Below, in pieces: positions 4,998 to 13,114 of a DNA stretch of 22,492 bases (positions within the stretch are counted from its first letter, which is position 1; every line of letters begins with the position of its first letter). The notes below the pieces were generated by a model, which saw nothing but the letters and a program-made list of their open reading frames with translations, did not search any database and was not told where the DNA came from. A program made the translations under genes and the position numbers. Source of the DNA: a virus; IMG/VR virus record IMGVR_UViG_3300043395_001504, positions 1 through 22,492 of that record. One strand, written 5' to 3'.

Positions 4998-5515
4998 GTG
5001 AAACTCTCCACCATATCTTTTGCCTTGGCTTCGACTTCATCGACGCGGCGAAGCCATCCGCGTCCAAACACATCAAAGGTTTTCAGCGACTTATAAAACC
5101 GCCGCCGCTCTTCCGCGTACTGGCGGATTAGAGATAGTGTGTCCTGTTCCGCAACCGCTGCCAAAGTGCGCGGCCCCAAGACTCCATCTGGCGTACTGCC
5201 GACAATTTCTTGAAGCATTCGCACAGAACGACTAACGCCTGCATTAACGGCCATATCAAACACAGATAAATCAAGGCCAGAAGATAACCTATCGCCAGCA
5301 ACGCGGCCCCAATAGTTGCGGTGATAAATGGCGTTAATTTGTTCATCGCTAATATTCCTGAGTTCATCTTTTGTGGCTGGGCGCCCAAGGAAATTACTGA
5401 AAGTGGCTAGTGTAACGCCCTTCATAGTGGCGCCACCAGGGTCATCTTTATGGTCAGACCATCCCCCCTCATGGTGAAGCACTACTTCCAAGCAAGCGGG
5501 AAAATTGTCTTTCAT
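4994..5515 (-). CDS. Endolysin, GH108-type muramidase
   Basis: The 173-residue enzyme cleaves peptidoglycan to release progeny. HHEGGWSDHKDDPGGATMKG (residues 14-33) is the glycosyl hydrolase 108 signature, with E16 as the catalytic acid. YWGRVAGDRL (68-77) and the FDMAVNAGVSRSVRMLQ stretch (86-102) follow, then a C-terminal peptidoglycan-binding part with TPDGVLGPRTL (108-118). Length and order match the family. There is no signal peptide, so it needs a holin. The ATG at 5515 overlaps the holin stop by four bases; longer in-frame starts would run into the holin gene. Confidence 0.92.
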   Translation of the reverse strand: MKDNFPACLEVVLHHEGGWSDHKDDPGGATMKGVTLATFSNFLGRPATKDELRNISDEQINAIYHRNYWGRVAGDRLSSGLDLSVFDMAVNAGVSRSVRMLQEIVGSTPDGVLGPRTLAAVAEQDTLSLIRQYAEERRRFYKSLKTFDVFGRGWLRRVDEVEAKAKDMVESFT

Positions 5516-5904
5516 CGGCGCCGCATTGCCTCCGCCACCATTGGCGCTATCTTTTCTGCCGAACGCCCAATGACGTAGCCACCCAGCCCGATCTCCACGA
5601 TACCCCATAACTTCAGCGCCTCTGCTTCCGAAATACCTGGCGCGCTATAGCCCATCCACCGGGCCACAATCATCCCCGTTAGGGTCAACATCACAATCGG
5701 ACGCCATGTGGCGGTGAGCCAATGCTCTGACTGTGCCTCTGTCTTTACGATATCAGCGGCGGCTTGTTCAATCTGGCTGCTGCGCTGCATGAGCAAAAGC
5801 TGTGCTTCGGCTTCTGCCTTGGCCTGGGCTTCTCCATCTGGGACCACACGGCGGATAACATCGCTAAGAATCGGCCCAAGAACGGGCAACAGGGCGGCAA
5901 TCAT
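5512..5904 (-). CDS. Holin, 3TM (GTA-type) family
   Basis: This 130-residue membrane protein permeabilises the inner membrane so the endolysin can reach the wall. It opens with a hydrophobic helix (MIAALLPVLGPILSDVI), then a long Gln/Glu/Ala helix, then SEHWLTATWRPIVMLTLTGM (about 59-78), the characteristic E-S-x-W-x4-WRP region of 3TM holins, and a third span (about 97-113). The C-terminus is basic (MRRR). It overlaps both neighbours by four bases, giving the usual holin-endolysin pair. The family is best known from alphaproteobacterial gene transfer agents and phages. Confidence 0.87.
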   Translation of the reverse strand: MIAALLPVLGPILSDVIRRVVPDGEAQAKAEAEAQLLLMQRSSQIEQAAADIVKTEAQSEHWLTATWRPIVMLTLTGMIVARWMGYSAPGISEAEALKLWGIVEIGLGGYVIGRSAEKIAPMVAEAMRRR

Positions 5905-6149
5905 TCGTCGTCCACCTCCTCAGATTTAATCCACATTTCCGAATAAGCCTGATCCGAAAGACCCCGCAGAACGGCATGGGAATAAGGAACAGCCCCGTAT
6001 TTATACCCGGCTGGCGTTTCCCAAACCACCATGATTGCCACCGCGCCATCTGCTAGGGCAGTTGAGATCATCTGCTGGGCAGCCTCGGCAAACCCAACTT
6101 CATGGTGTTCACCAGGCTCGTCTGAATCGACAACCTTTATACGGCGCAT
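5901..6149 (-). CDS. 82-residue unknown protein beside the holin
   Basis: The ATG at 6149 follows GGGGG and starts two bases after the metallophosphoesterase stop. The protein begins MRRIKVVDSDEPGEHHEVGF, has a helix (AAQQMISTALADGA), two likely strands (AIMVVWETPAGYKYGAVPYS) and an acidic C-terminus ending VDDE. It is a small soluble alpha/beta protein with no transmembrane span, so it is not an obvious spanin or antiholin. No family is assigned; its place at the head of the lysis genes suggests a late role. Confidence 0.6.
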   Translation of the reverse strand: MRRIKVVDSDEPGEHHEVGFAEAAQQMISTALADGAVAIMVVWETPAGYKYGAVPYSHAVLRGLSDQAYSEMWIKSEEVDDE

Positions 6150-6151
6150 GG

Positions 6152-7168
6152 TTACCCCCGTCCGGCTTTCTTCCGTACACGCCCACAAACTAGCTGCCCA
6201 CGGAACCAGGCGGCCCCATCCGAAACCTCACAGATTTCTGGCGGCATCATCACGCCATCCTTCCAAGAGATAACGATAAAGCCCTGATTCTGGTGGCCTG
6301 GGATGCCCATACGGTAGTTGAACTGCGGCCAGTTTGGATCGCCCAGCATCCCGCACTGAACGCCCCAGATACGTTTGGACCAGTGATTAAGGGGCCGCAC
6401 ATCCAGGGCATGGGTGTCGCCACTGATAATGGTGCGCCCAGACTTCATGGCGTTGTTATACCCGGCATGGATGCCGCCATGATAACGGTGAACCATAGAC
6501 ACGTCGCCAACGTCCAGCCGGTAGCACATAGGCCAGTCTGGGAACTGGTCTTGCAGGCTAAAAGCGCCCATGCCTTCAAAGGCAGCGGCATTGGCGCTTA
6601 AAAACTTGTCGTACCGATCATCGTGGTTGCCCCGCACCCAGTAACATTCTGGATCGCCAGCAGCTTCTCGGATGTCCCGCAAATGGGTCTGGGCGGCAGC
6701 CAGTTCTTCCTTAACGGTTGGCTTCTTCACCTCAGACCACATCAGCGGCGGATGGCGAGAGATGGCGCCCATATCTACCGCATCACCAAGGCAGAATAAA
6801 AAACCCGGCTTAATGTGCCGGGCTACATGCAACAGGGCTTCATGGGATACGGAACGGGCCTGCGTTAATGATCGCCAATGGCAATCAGAGAAGCATATGG
6901 CAATGCCGTCCCTGATTGGCTCTAATTCCATTATCAACTCGGAATTGCGGCCTTGGTTTTCTGAATATGGGACAGCCAATGGCTCACGTCCCAGGCTGCG
7001 CGGTGTGGATCGCACATCGGGCTTATTCAGCAATTCAAGCGCCCGATTATAGCGGCGCCGGAAGGTTTGGTAGGGTATGCCCAAGGCAAGCGCGGCCTTG
7101 AAGATAGACCCATGAAGCGCGACGGCTTCATGGGCTTCTAGGAATACTTTTTTGTTATGTGGTGTCAT
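6152..7168 (-). CDS. Metallophosphoesterase with N-terminal helix-turn-helix
   Basis: The 338-residue protein has two parts. Residues 8-40 form a helix-turn-helix (GSIFKAALALGIPYQTFRRR). From about 85 there is a calcineurin-like phosphoesterase core with its metal ligands in order: FSDCHW (D95, H97), LGDAVDMG (D129), RGNHDDR (N181, H182), H227, and GDTHAL (D251, H253). All core motifs appear intact, so phosphatase or nuclease activity is expected, though the substrate is unknown. The ATG at 7168 lies two bases after the upstream stop. Sitting between virion and lysis genes, it may act on nucleic acid or nucleotides late in infection. Confidence 0.82.
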   Translation of the reverse strand: MTPHNKKVFLEAHEAVALHGSIFKAALALGIPYQTFRRRYNRALELLNKPDVRSTPRSLGREPLAVPYSENQGRNSELIMELEPIRDGIAICFSDCHWRSLTQARSVSHEALLHVARHIKPGFLFCLGDAVDMGAISRHPPLMWSEVKKPTVKEELAAAQTHLRDIREAAGDPECYWVRGNHDDRYDKFLSANAAAFEGMGAFSLQDQFPDWPMCYRLDVGDVSMVHRYHGGIHAGYNNAMKSGRTIISGDTHALDVRPLNHWSKRIWGVQCGMLGDPNWPQFNYRMGIPGHQNQGFIVISWKDGVMMPPEICEVSDGAAWFRGQLVCGRVRKKAGRG

Positions 7169-7169
7169 T

Positions 7170-9149
7170 CTATCGCAAAAGCCCCGGCATCGGCGCCTGT
7201 GGTGCGCCACCAATTTGCTGACCAGCTAAAGCAGAAACACCGCCAGGAATGGTGGTCATCAGCCGTTGCTGATTAGCCATTTCCCGCTGCCTGGCTTGCG
7301 CCATTTGAGTGAGGATTTTCATTTGCGCCATTGGATCAGTTTCCAGCAAACGTTGGCCCATAATATCCTGCGCCCGACCACCCGTGTAACCGCGAAGGCT
7401 ACGCAAGCCAGCACCAGCAGCAGCACCCATGGCTGCGGCGCTTGTTGGGTCATATCCGCCAAGATAACCAAGACCGGCACCACCAGCAGCACCACCGCCT
7501 GCACCAACCAGTTCCTGACCAAGCAAGCGGCGGGCAGTGGCTGAACCGCCAAGCATCTGCGACTGAAAGCCACGCATTCCGGTTTCAGTTTCCAAGAAGC
7601 GGCGCAGCAGTTCGAACTTCAGTTTGCCTGCATCCTTGTCGCCAGCTACGGCTTCCAAGGCAGTGCGGATCAATTCCTTCTGGCGCTGATCGCCAAAGAA
7701 GGAATTAACGATATTCCGCTCACCTTTTACCTTCTGGATTTGCTCCCTGATCTTGGACATCAGCCCATTGGAAAACTCCGAGAGTTCATCCGGCGACATC
7801 TTTGCCAGTCGATCCCGCAAATCCTGGGGGCGCATGGATGGTGAGAAAACATCCTGGCCAAGTTTCTGGGCGCGCAACAAGGCGGAAGGCTCCGCATATA
7901 GGGCGCGGGCTTCTTGGTACAGGCTGCGACCATCAACCCTGGTGACATCATCCAAGGTTCCCACAATCCGATCACGGAATGGCTTTAGAAGATTGGCAGC
8001 ACCAGCATCGCCAGCACGGAACAGGGTATCAATTTCCTGATCCAATCCCATCTTCAAATAATGAAGATCACGGGCTGTTGGTGTGCCTTTGAAATCAACC
8101 GTTTGCCCAACGGCCTGCGCTTCATCCCTAGCCCTGCGTTCTGCCCTGGAACGATAACGGGTTGGAATCCGTTCAATGGTGTCTTTTAATTCACCTTCAG
8201 CCAATGGCCGTGCAGACGAGAATGCAGCCTGATAAGCCGGAATAGCGTCCTGCTGGCGTTGCGCCCTGAGTGCCAGGCTGCGCTCATACGCATCTTCCAC
8301 ATCACCAAATACAGCCCGCAAACCCGCATCAACCCGATCACCAGCCCCCGCAGTACGCGCACGGAGTAGATCGGCAGCAGTTTGGCGGGTTGTGCCGGGG
8401 GCTTGCGCCAAGGCTTCAGCGGCAGTCATGCCCTGTTCACCAAGGCGCTCCGCCAATGTCACCGCTTGGCCAGGAACCCCGGCCTGTCGTGCAGCCAAAG
8501 CCGCCTCAATATCAGCCGCCGCAGTGCCTGGCGGAAGCCCAGCCAAGCGGCGTTCTGCCTCTGGCGCACCACCGCGAAGGCCACGGTAGAAGGTTTGTGC
8601 CCGTTCCACCGCAACTGGCGCAGCACCACCAATGACACCACCAGCAACGCCACCTAAAGCAGCGCCACCAACTGCGCTGGAAAGCCGTTCACCAAGGCCA
8701 CCTTCGCCTTCGCCAAAACCCTGTAAGCCACCAGTGGCGGCGCCAGTTACAACCCCTGTGCGGGCGCCCTGGGCAATCCTCGCCCCCATCCCAGCGGCAC
8801 GGGCCACATTAGCCGCACCAGCAGCAGCAGAAGCCCCGCCAGTGGCAGGAGTAGCAAGACCGGCAGCAATAGCGGTGGGTATAGCGCCAGCCACTTCAAA
8901 GGCAGCGGCCCTGCCAGGGTATTGTTCACGATATTGGGCCAAATTGGCCCGTTCTTCAGCCAATGCTTGCTCATATGGCGTTCTGCCAACTGCCGATCTC
9001 AATCCAGCAACGGCTTCCTCACCAAAACCAAAAGTTAGACCCTGCAAAGCAGCCGCAGCGCCCCCAGGAAGTACCGCACCAGCGGCCTGTTCCCGGCGAC
9101 GATCTTGGGCAATCAGTCGATCAATGATAGCTGATACGGATTCGCTCAT
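7170..9149 (-). CDS. Large Ala/Gly-rich internal virion (ejection) protein
   Basis: At 659 residues this is the second largest protein here. It starts MSESVSAIIDRLIAQDRRRE, then LTFGFGEEAVAGLRSAVG and YREQYPGRAAAFEVAGAIPT, an N-terminal pattern I associate with podovirus DNA-injection proteins. Several Gly/Ala zipper stretches (about 85-180 and 535-580) could insert into membranes, separated by long charged helices. It overlaps the transglycosylase gene by four bases. The likely job is to leave the capsid at infection and help build a channel across the cell envelope. No enzymatic motif is visible; the assignment rests on composition, N-terminal pattern and position. Confidence 0.66.
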   Translation of the reverse strand: MSESVSAIIDRLIAQDRRREQAAGAVLPGGAAAALQGLTFGFGEEAVAGLRSAVGRTPYEQALAEERANLAQYREQYPGRAAAFEVAGAIPTAIAAGLATPATGGASAAAGAANVARAAGMGARIAQGARTGVVTGAATGGLQGFGEGEGGLGERLSSAVGGAALGGVAGGVIGGAAPVAVERAQTFYRGLRGGAPEAERRLAGLPPGTAAADIEAALAARQAGVPGQAVTLAERLGEQGMTAAEALAQAPGTTRQTAADLLRARTAGAGDRVDAGLRAVFGDVEDAYERSLALRAQRQQDAIPAYQAAFSSARPLAEGELKDTIERIPTRYRSRAERRARDEAQAVGQTVDFKGTPTARDLHYLKMGLDQEIDTLFRAGDAGAANLLKPFRDRIVGTLDDVTRVDGRSLYQEARALYAEPSALLRAQKLGQDVFSPSMRPQDLRDRLAKMSPDELSEFSNGLMSKIREQIQKVKGERNIVNSFFGDQRQKELIRTALEAVAGDKDAGKLKFELLRRFLETETGMRGFQSQMLGGSATARRLLGQELVGAGGGAAGGAGLGYLGGYDPTSAAAMGAAAGAGLRSLRGYTGGRAQDIMGQRLLETDPMAQMKILTQMAQARQREMANQQRLMTTIPGGVSALAGQQIGGAPQAPMPGLLR

Positions 9150-11284
9150 TGGAAGAGCCTTTCAGCATTGGGGATGCCCATGCGGCGAGCGTAACTTCTG
9201 GCCTGATCCACTGACAAGGCGCCAGATTGGACGCGGTTCTGCAAATCTGCAATGGCAGCAGGGCGCTGGGCTTCACCAATTACCGCTTGCCCCGCTTCAG
9301 CCTCGCGGCTTCCAGGGATAGGCCGCGCAGCAGGCAAATCAGCCCGTGGCGGGATTACCCGGCCAGCCTCAACGCCATAACTGCGCGCAAGATCGCGATA
9401 GGCATTTGCTTCAACATCATAGGCTTCACGGGCGGAAGAATACCGGCTTTCTGCCTCACGCAACAACTGCGCCCGCAATTCAGGCGAGAAGGCAGCACCG
9501 CCATTAAGCCTGGAAATATATCCACCAAGCCGATCCATAACGCTCGCGCTAGCAACAATCTGACCAGCCTCGTTTTCCCGAACCACTGAGGTTGGATCAA
9601 GCATCTTGGCGAAGGCAAACGTCAGGTTAATGTCATTCAGGCGGCTTGGGTTTTCACGTGCAACGCCATCACGGATGGCGCGGATTTGTGGCCCCATCTG
9701 CAAGAATTCTTGAACCGGCTTCTGCGCGCCAAATTGAGTGCGAAGATCGCCTTCAAGTGCCGTCTGTTGCTGGCGTGTTGGCGTCTGGCTTTCACGGGTG
9801 CCAGGCACCACCGTAATCCCGCCTTCTTGGGTAACCTGATAGACCTTATCGGGGTCATAGGCTTCGCCAAGAATGCTGCGAGACTCAGCGCCAGAAAGAA
9901 TACGGGTGCCGCGTTGCTGTGCGGCCTGGAGATCAAGTTGCGTCAGCAACTTCAGCGCCTCCGCCGGGGGCAATGCCTGCAAAGTGGCCGCCAGTTGTGG
10001 CGTCATTTCAAGACCACGTGGGCGCAAAGCAGTACCAGGCGCACCAGCCGTAGGCGCCACAGTAGTCTGGGCAGCAACTGCACGCTGTTCTGGCGTTAAG
10101 GCGGCTGGGGCATATCGGTTGCCAAATTCACCAACGACATCGCCAGTGGTACGGCCAGCGAGATTTGGGTTAGCCCGCAAAACTGCTGGAGAAACCACAT
10201 CTTCAATCTTGGCATCAGCATTTGAACGCAAAATCTGAAGTGCGCCCTGCGGGCCAAACATATGGGCAACAGCAAGCGTTGCGTCATTAACCGGCAGATT
10301 GGCATTTGAAAGAACTTCAGAATTGCGGCGCGCATTCCATTGGGTAGCACGCGCACTCAGTTCTGGATTGGACCGTGCCGCCAGGATTTCATCCTGGGAC
10401 ATACCCTGGAACAATTCTGGATTAGCGCGGGCAAACTCATTCCAAGTGCTGGTGATGAATTGATTTGGCCCATACGCACTAGAACGCGGGTTTTGTGCTG
10501 TTGGAACGCCACCGCTTTCCATTTGGGTATTGATTGCCAAACCACGGGCAGAGAAACCCCCACCATAAGGCGCTTCTTGTGTTGCTTGCGGCGCAGTGCC
10601 AGCCTGCTGCACGGCATTACCAAGAATGGTAGCCTGCTGCGGCGTCAAAACGCCTTGCATACGCTGCCCGATAATCTGGTTTAGCGCCTGCTGTTGCGCC
10701 CGCTGCTGGGCAATTGGCGCCATTTGAGCCAGCATAGTGGGCTGCCTACCGCCAAGAATGGCGAAGGCATCCGTGATCGCCGCCAAGCCAAGCAGGGTAT
10801 TGCCTGAAGCGCCAGAAGATTGCTCTGGCATCTGCGGAACTTGTGGCGCCGGAACGGGAGGGGGTAAAGGCGCTGCCTGCTGGGGCGGGGCAGGGGGCTG
10901 ATAAGCCGGAACAGAAATGGGTTGCGTTACTGGCGTTACTACCCGCTCTTGAACAGGCGGAAGGGGCACCGCTGGTTGCCTATCGACATGGCGAAGTGGC
11001 GCCTGTTCTGACATACCCATACCGGGCGAATATACACCAGGCGCAGGCTGAACCGCCAAAGACCCAGGTAAATTACCTTCCATCCCAAGGAATGGTTGGT
11101 TTGCTTGGCTTGTATTCAGTAAAGCCCGCTGAGTCTGTGTTAAAACATCCAATTGATTCCGCAATTCTTCTTCAGAATACGGCGACCGAATACCCTGCGG
11201 CCCTGGTCCAAAACGCAATGCGCCAAGATATTGGGTGATCTCATCGCGGCTAAGTTCCCCAAGGGGGCGCAAGGTTTCGCTCAT
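9146..11284 (-). CDS. Internal virion protein with lytic transglycosylase domain
   Basis: The 712-residue protein has a helical N-terminus, a Pro-rich linker (about 104-155), and an Ala/Gln helix (165-225). A soluble lytic transglycosylase-like domain lies at about 245-395: INTQMESGG holds the catalytic E256, followed by NPRSSAYGPNQFITSTW (265-281), the classic Ser-Ala-x-Gly-x-x-Gln-Phe motif, and a later AHMFGPQGALQIL. The last 300 residues are helical. Such proteins, like T7 gp16, are ejected with the DNA and open peptidoglycan locally. It overlaps the next ejection-protein gene by four bases and follows the upstream gene by two. Confidence 0.84.
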   Translation of the reverse strand: MSETLRPLGELSRDEITQYLGALRFGPGPQGIRSPYSEEELRNQLDVLTQTQRALLNTSQANQPFLGMEGNLPGSLAVQPAPGVYSPGMGMSEQAPLRHVDRQPAVPLPPVQERVVTPVTQPISVPAYQPPAPPQQAAPLPPPVPAPQVPQMPEQSSGASGNTLLGLAAITDAFAILGGRQPTMLAQMAPIAQQRAQQQALNQIIGQRMQGVLTPQQATILGNAVQQAGTAPQATQEAPYGGGFSARGLAINTQMESGGVPTAQNPRSSAYGPNQFITSTWNEFARANPELFQGMSQDEILAARSNPELSARATQWNARRNSEVLSNANLPVNDATLAVAHMFGPQGALQILRSNADAKIEDVVSPAVLRANPNLAGRTTGDVVGEFGNRYAPAALTPEQRAVAAQTTVAPTAGAPGTALRPRGLEMTPQLAATLQALPPAEALKLLTQLDLQAAQQRGTRILSGAESRSILGEAYDPDKVYQVTQEGGITVVPGTRESQTPTRQQQTALEGDLRTQFGAQKPVQEFLQMGPQIRAIRDGVARENPSRLNDINLTFAFAKMLDPTSVVRENEAGQIVASASVMDRLGGYISRLNGGAAFSPELRAQLLREAESRYSSAREAYDVEANAYRDLARSYGVEAGRVIPPRADLPAARPIPGSREAEAGQAVIGEAQRPAAIADLQNRVQSGALSVDQARSYARRMGIPNAERLFQ

Positions 11285-11286
11285 AA

Positions 11287-11634
11287 TTAATTCCCCAACA
11301 AAGAAGGAACCCGAATCGCCGGGAGATTAGGTAAGCCATAAGACGGTAAACGCCTGCCGCCTTGAACATCAAACGCATTCATAAGCGAATTGGCCGCGTT
11401 ACCTTGGCGCCCGCCAATCTGCGAAAAGGCATCCATTAGATAACCGTAACCAATTTGCTGGCGCTGTTCTGGCGTGAAACGGCTATATAAATCAGCCCGT
11501 GGCGGAGTAAATTCTGTTCGCCCAGGATTAGCTTCTGCCCCCTGGTAACCAGCAGCCATTGGATTCAAAGCCTCTGGTGATTGCTGGTTAAATCCAAGCA
11601 ATCCACCAAGCCAATCAGCAACTTGCCCAAACAT
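11287..11634 (-). CDS. 115-residue unknown virion-region protein
   Basis: AAGGAA lies eight bases before the ATG at 11634. The N-terminus is a short amphipathic segment (MFGQVADWLGGLLGF), the middle has SRFTPEQRQQIGYGYLMDAF, and the C-terminus is Pro/Leu-rich. A similar DAFSQIGGRQG motif recurs as TDAFAILGGRQP in the transglycosylase protein next door, suggesting that the two proteins share a small structural element. Its position among internal virion genes suggests it is a minor virion or assembly protein. No family is assigned. Confidence 0.6.
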   Translation of the reverse strand: MFGQVADWLGGLLGFNQQSPEALNPMAAGYQGAEANPGRTEFTPPRADLYSRFTPEQRQQIGYGYLMDAFSQIGGRQGNAANSLMNAFDVQGGRRLPSYGLPNLPAIRVPSLLGN

Positions 11635-11646
11635 CAGCGTCGTTCC

Positions 11647-12540
11647 TTACGGGAGCAACCTATAACCAGTATAGGCTTGGGCCGCAGCCCCACCCAACCG
11701 GCTAATAACATCCATTGGCCCGAGCGTCTGGCGCTGCGTCGTTGTCCCTGTGGTGGTGATCGGATTTGGGAACAAACCAAGCGCGCCCTGCATGATCTGC
11801 AACTGCTCCAGCGGATACTGGCGCTCTTCAGCGAAGCGGCGGTAAGCATCTTCAAGCTGGGCTTGGGTAAGTTGTTGCTGGGCGCCACCGGCACCAAATA
11901 GCCCTTGTGCGCCCTGGGTAAGCGCCGCTTGCTGCGCCACACCAAGTTGACCAAGTTGTCCCGCCGCCGCAAGCCGCTGAGCTTCCGCCTGTTGGGCGGC
12001 GGCAATATCCCGCGCCCCAAGGCCAGCCGCCGTTTCAAAGCCAGATGCGCGCAATTGCGCGGCAGTGCGGGCCGCTTGCTCTAAAGCCGCCCGGTTGGTT
12101 TCTGCTTCCGCAACGGCTTGGCGCGTACCACCAAAAGCACCTGCCTTCGTGGCAGCCGCCGCCCCTTGCGTCTGGGCAATCTGGCGGGCGCGTTCAATAT
12201 CCGCCAGCGCCGTGTTTACTACCGATTCCTCATAAGGATTGGCGTAAGCCTGCATGGCTTCAGCAACCGTCTGTGGCTGATACCCACCAGCCTGGCGAGC
12301 CAATTCCTGTGCCTGAGTAATAGTTGGCTGGGCCGCCGTGGCTGCCTGCCCAAACATACTAAATGCCTGCTGCTGCTGTGGCGTGAAGCCAGCCACAAGA
12401 TCACCAGTATATGCCTGATAAGGCCGGTCAGCCACATTTTGCGCCCGGTTATAAACATCCAAAGCCCGTGCCTTGAACTCGGGATCAACAGACTGAGTTT
12501 GCGTCTGCGTTGTGGTCTGCTTGCCGCCGCCCTTACTCAT
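11647..12540 (-). CDS. Ala/Gln-rich internal virion protein
   Basis: A 297-residue protein starts MSKGGGKQTTTQTQTQSVDP at the ATG at 12540, preceded by AAGGAG; in-frame upstream starts overlap the GNAT-like gene and are unlikely. YANPYEESVVNTALADIERA (about residues 97-116) and AAATKAGAFGGTRQAVAEAE form a conserved segment that I recall from podovirus virion proteins. The rest is long Ala/Gln helix with heptad-like spacing. It probably belongs to the internal core or injection machinery. The neighbouring genes on the 5' side are the GNAT-like and nozzle-like proteins, as in T7-like virion blocks. Confidence 0.66.
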   Translation of the reverse strand: MSKGGGKQTTTQTQTQSVDPEFKARALDVYNRAQNVADRPYQAYTGDLVAGFTPQQQQAFSMFGQAATAAQPTITQAQELARQAGGYQPQTVAEAMQAYANPYEESVVNTALADIERARQIAQTQGAAAATKAGAFGGTRQAVAEAETNRAALEQAARTAAQLRASGFETAAGLGARDIAAAQQAEAQRLAAAGQLGQLGVAQQAALTQGAQGLFGAGGAQQQLTQAQLEDAYRRFAEERQYPLEQLQIMQGALGLFPNPITTTGTTTQRQTLGPMDVISRLGGAAAQAYTGYRLLP

Positions 12541-12911
12541 GGCGATAACTCCTTGGAAACCGTTGTCATTATACCTGTAAAACCATGTGCTTTTAAAGCA
12601 CGAACCCAGCCAGCACGGCCACACCCAGTTAATTTGGAACACCCAAAAGAACGCCCAAATACAACCAAAGCCGGTATCATATCCTCAATCTGTTCCAGCT
12701 TACCGCCAACCAGCCAAGCGTGAAGAACAGAGAACTTGGGATAAGTGATTATTTCCGTAACGATGGCGCCTTCTGGTGCTGGCCAGAAGTGATATTCACC
12801 AAGCGCGATGCCATGCTTAACATCCGCCAAATCATGCGTATTCCCCGCATAATCCAGGGCATCCTGAAGCCAGCCAGAACACCGCTCAAATTCCGCGTCA
12901 AACGGCTTCAT
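12537..12911 (-). CDS. GNAT-fold-like phage protein (T7 gp13-like)
   Basis: The 124-residue protein has strands and helices in a GNAT-like order. HFWPAPEGAIVTEIITYPKF (residues 41-60) is the central sheet, and MIPALVVFGRSFGCSKLTGC then GRAGWVRALKAHGF (79-112) resemble the C-terminal half of small phage acetyltransferase-fold proteins. The acetyl-CoA binding loop (Q/RxxGx-G/A) is not evident, so it may be a structural relative with no enzymatic activity. It overlaps both neighbours by four bases. T7 places a similar protein beside its ejection genes; that parallel is the main support. Confidence 0.55.
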   Translation of the reverse strand: MKPFDAEFERCSGWLQDALDYAGNTHDLADVKHGIALGEYHFWPAPEGAIVTEIITYPKFSVLHAWLVGGKLEQIEDMIPALVVFGRSFGCSKLTGCGRAGWVRALKAHGFTGIMTTVSKELSP

Positions 12912-13114
12912 AAGGCGGTAGCCGATATCACCCCTACATTGGAAACCTCGATGCTGTATCGGGTTCCATTGGGTGATTTAATAATCAAACGCCCAGGGGA
13001 TACTTCGATATCGCGGTTCCGCTTGTGGTTTTCCGCATCAGCGCGCTCAATCAAGCTGCGGGCCGTTTGGTCATCAACTTGGGCATAAGTTGGTTTGGAA
13101 GCCGGGAGCCTCAT
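12908..13114 (-). CDS. 68-residue conserved small protein
   Basis: Start and stop each overlap neighbours by four bases. The N-terminal half is charged helix (DDQTARSLIERADAENHKRN), the C-terminal half two or three strands (GRLIIKSPNGTRYSIEVSNV). I have an impression of similar ADAENHKR-xx-DIEV sequences in podovirus virion regions, but no function is known. A tail assembly or minor virion protein is plausible from the neighbours. Confidence 0.58.
   Translation of the reverse strand: MRLPASKPTYAQVDDQTARSLIERADAENHKRNRDIEVSPGRLIIKSPNGTRYSIEVSNVGVISATAL

Noticed and set aside
8632-9321. A 229-codon plus-strand ORF
   Set aside because: It is antisense to the Ala/Gly-rich ejection protein; its Pro/Ala/Arg composition is a shadow of that gene.
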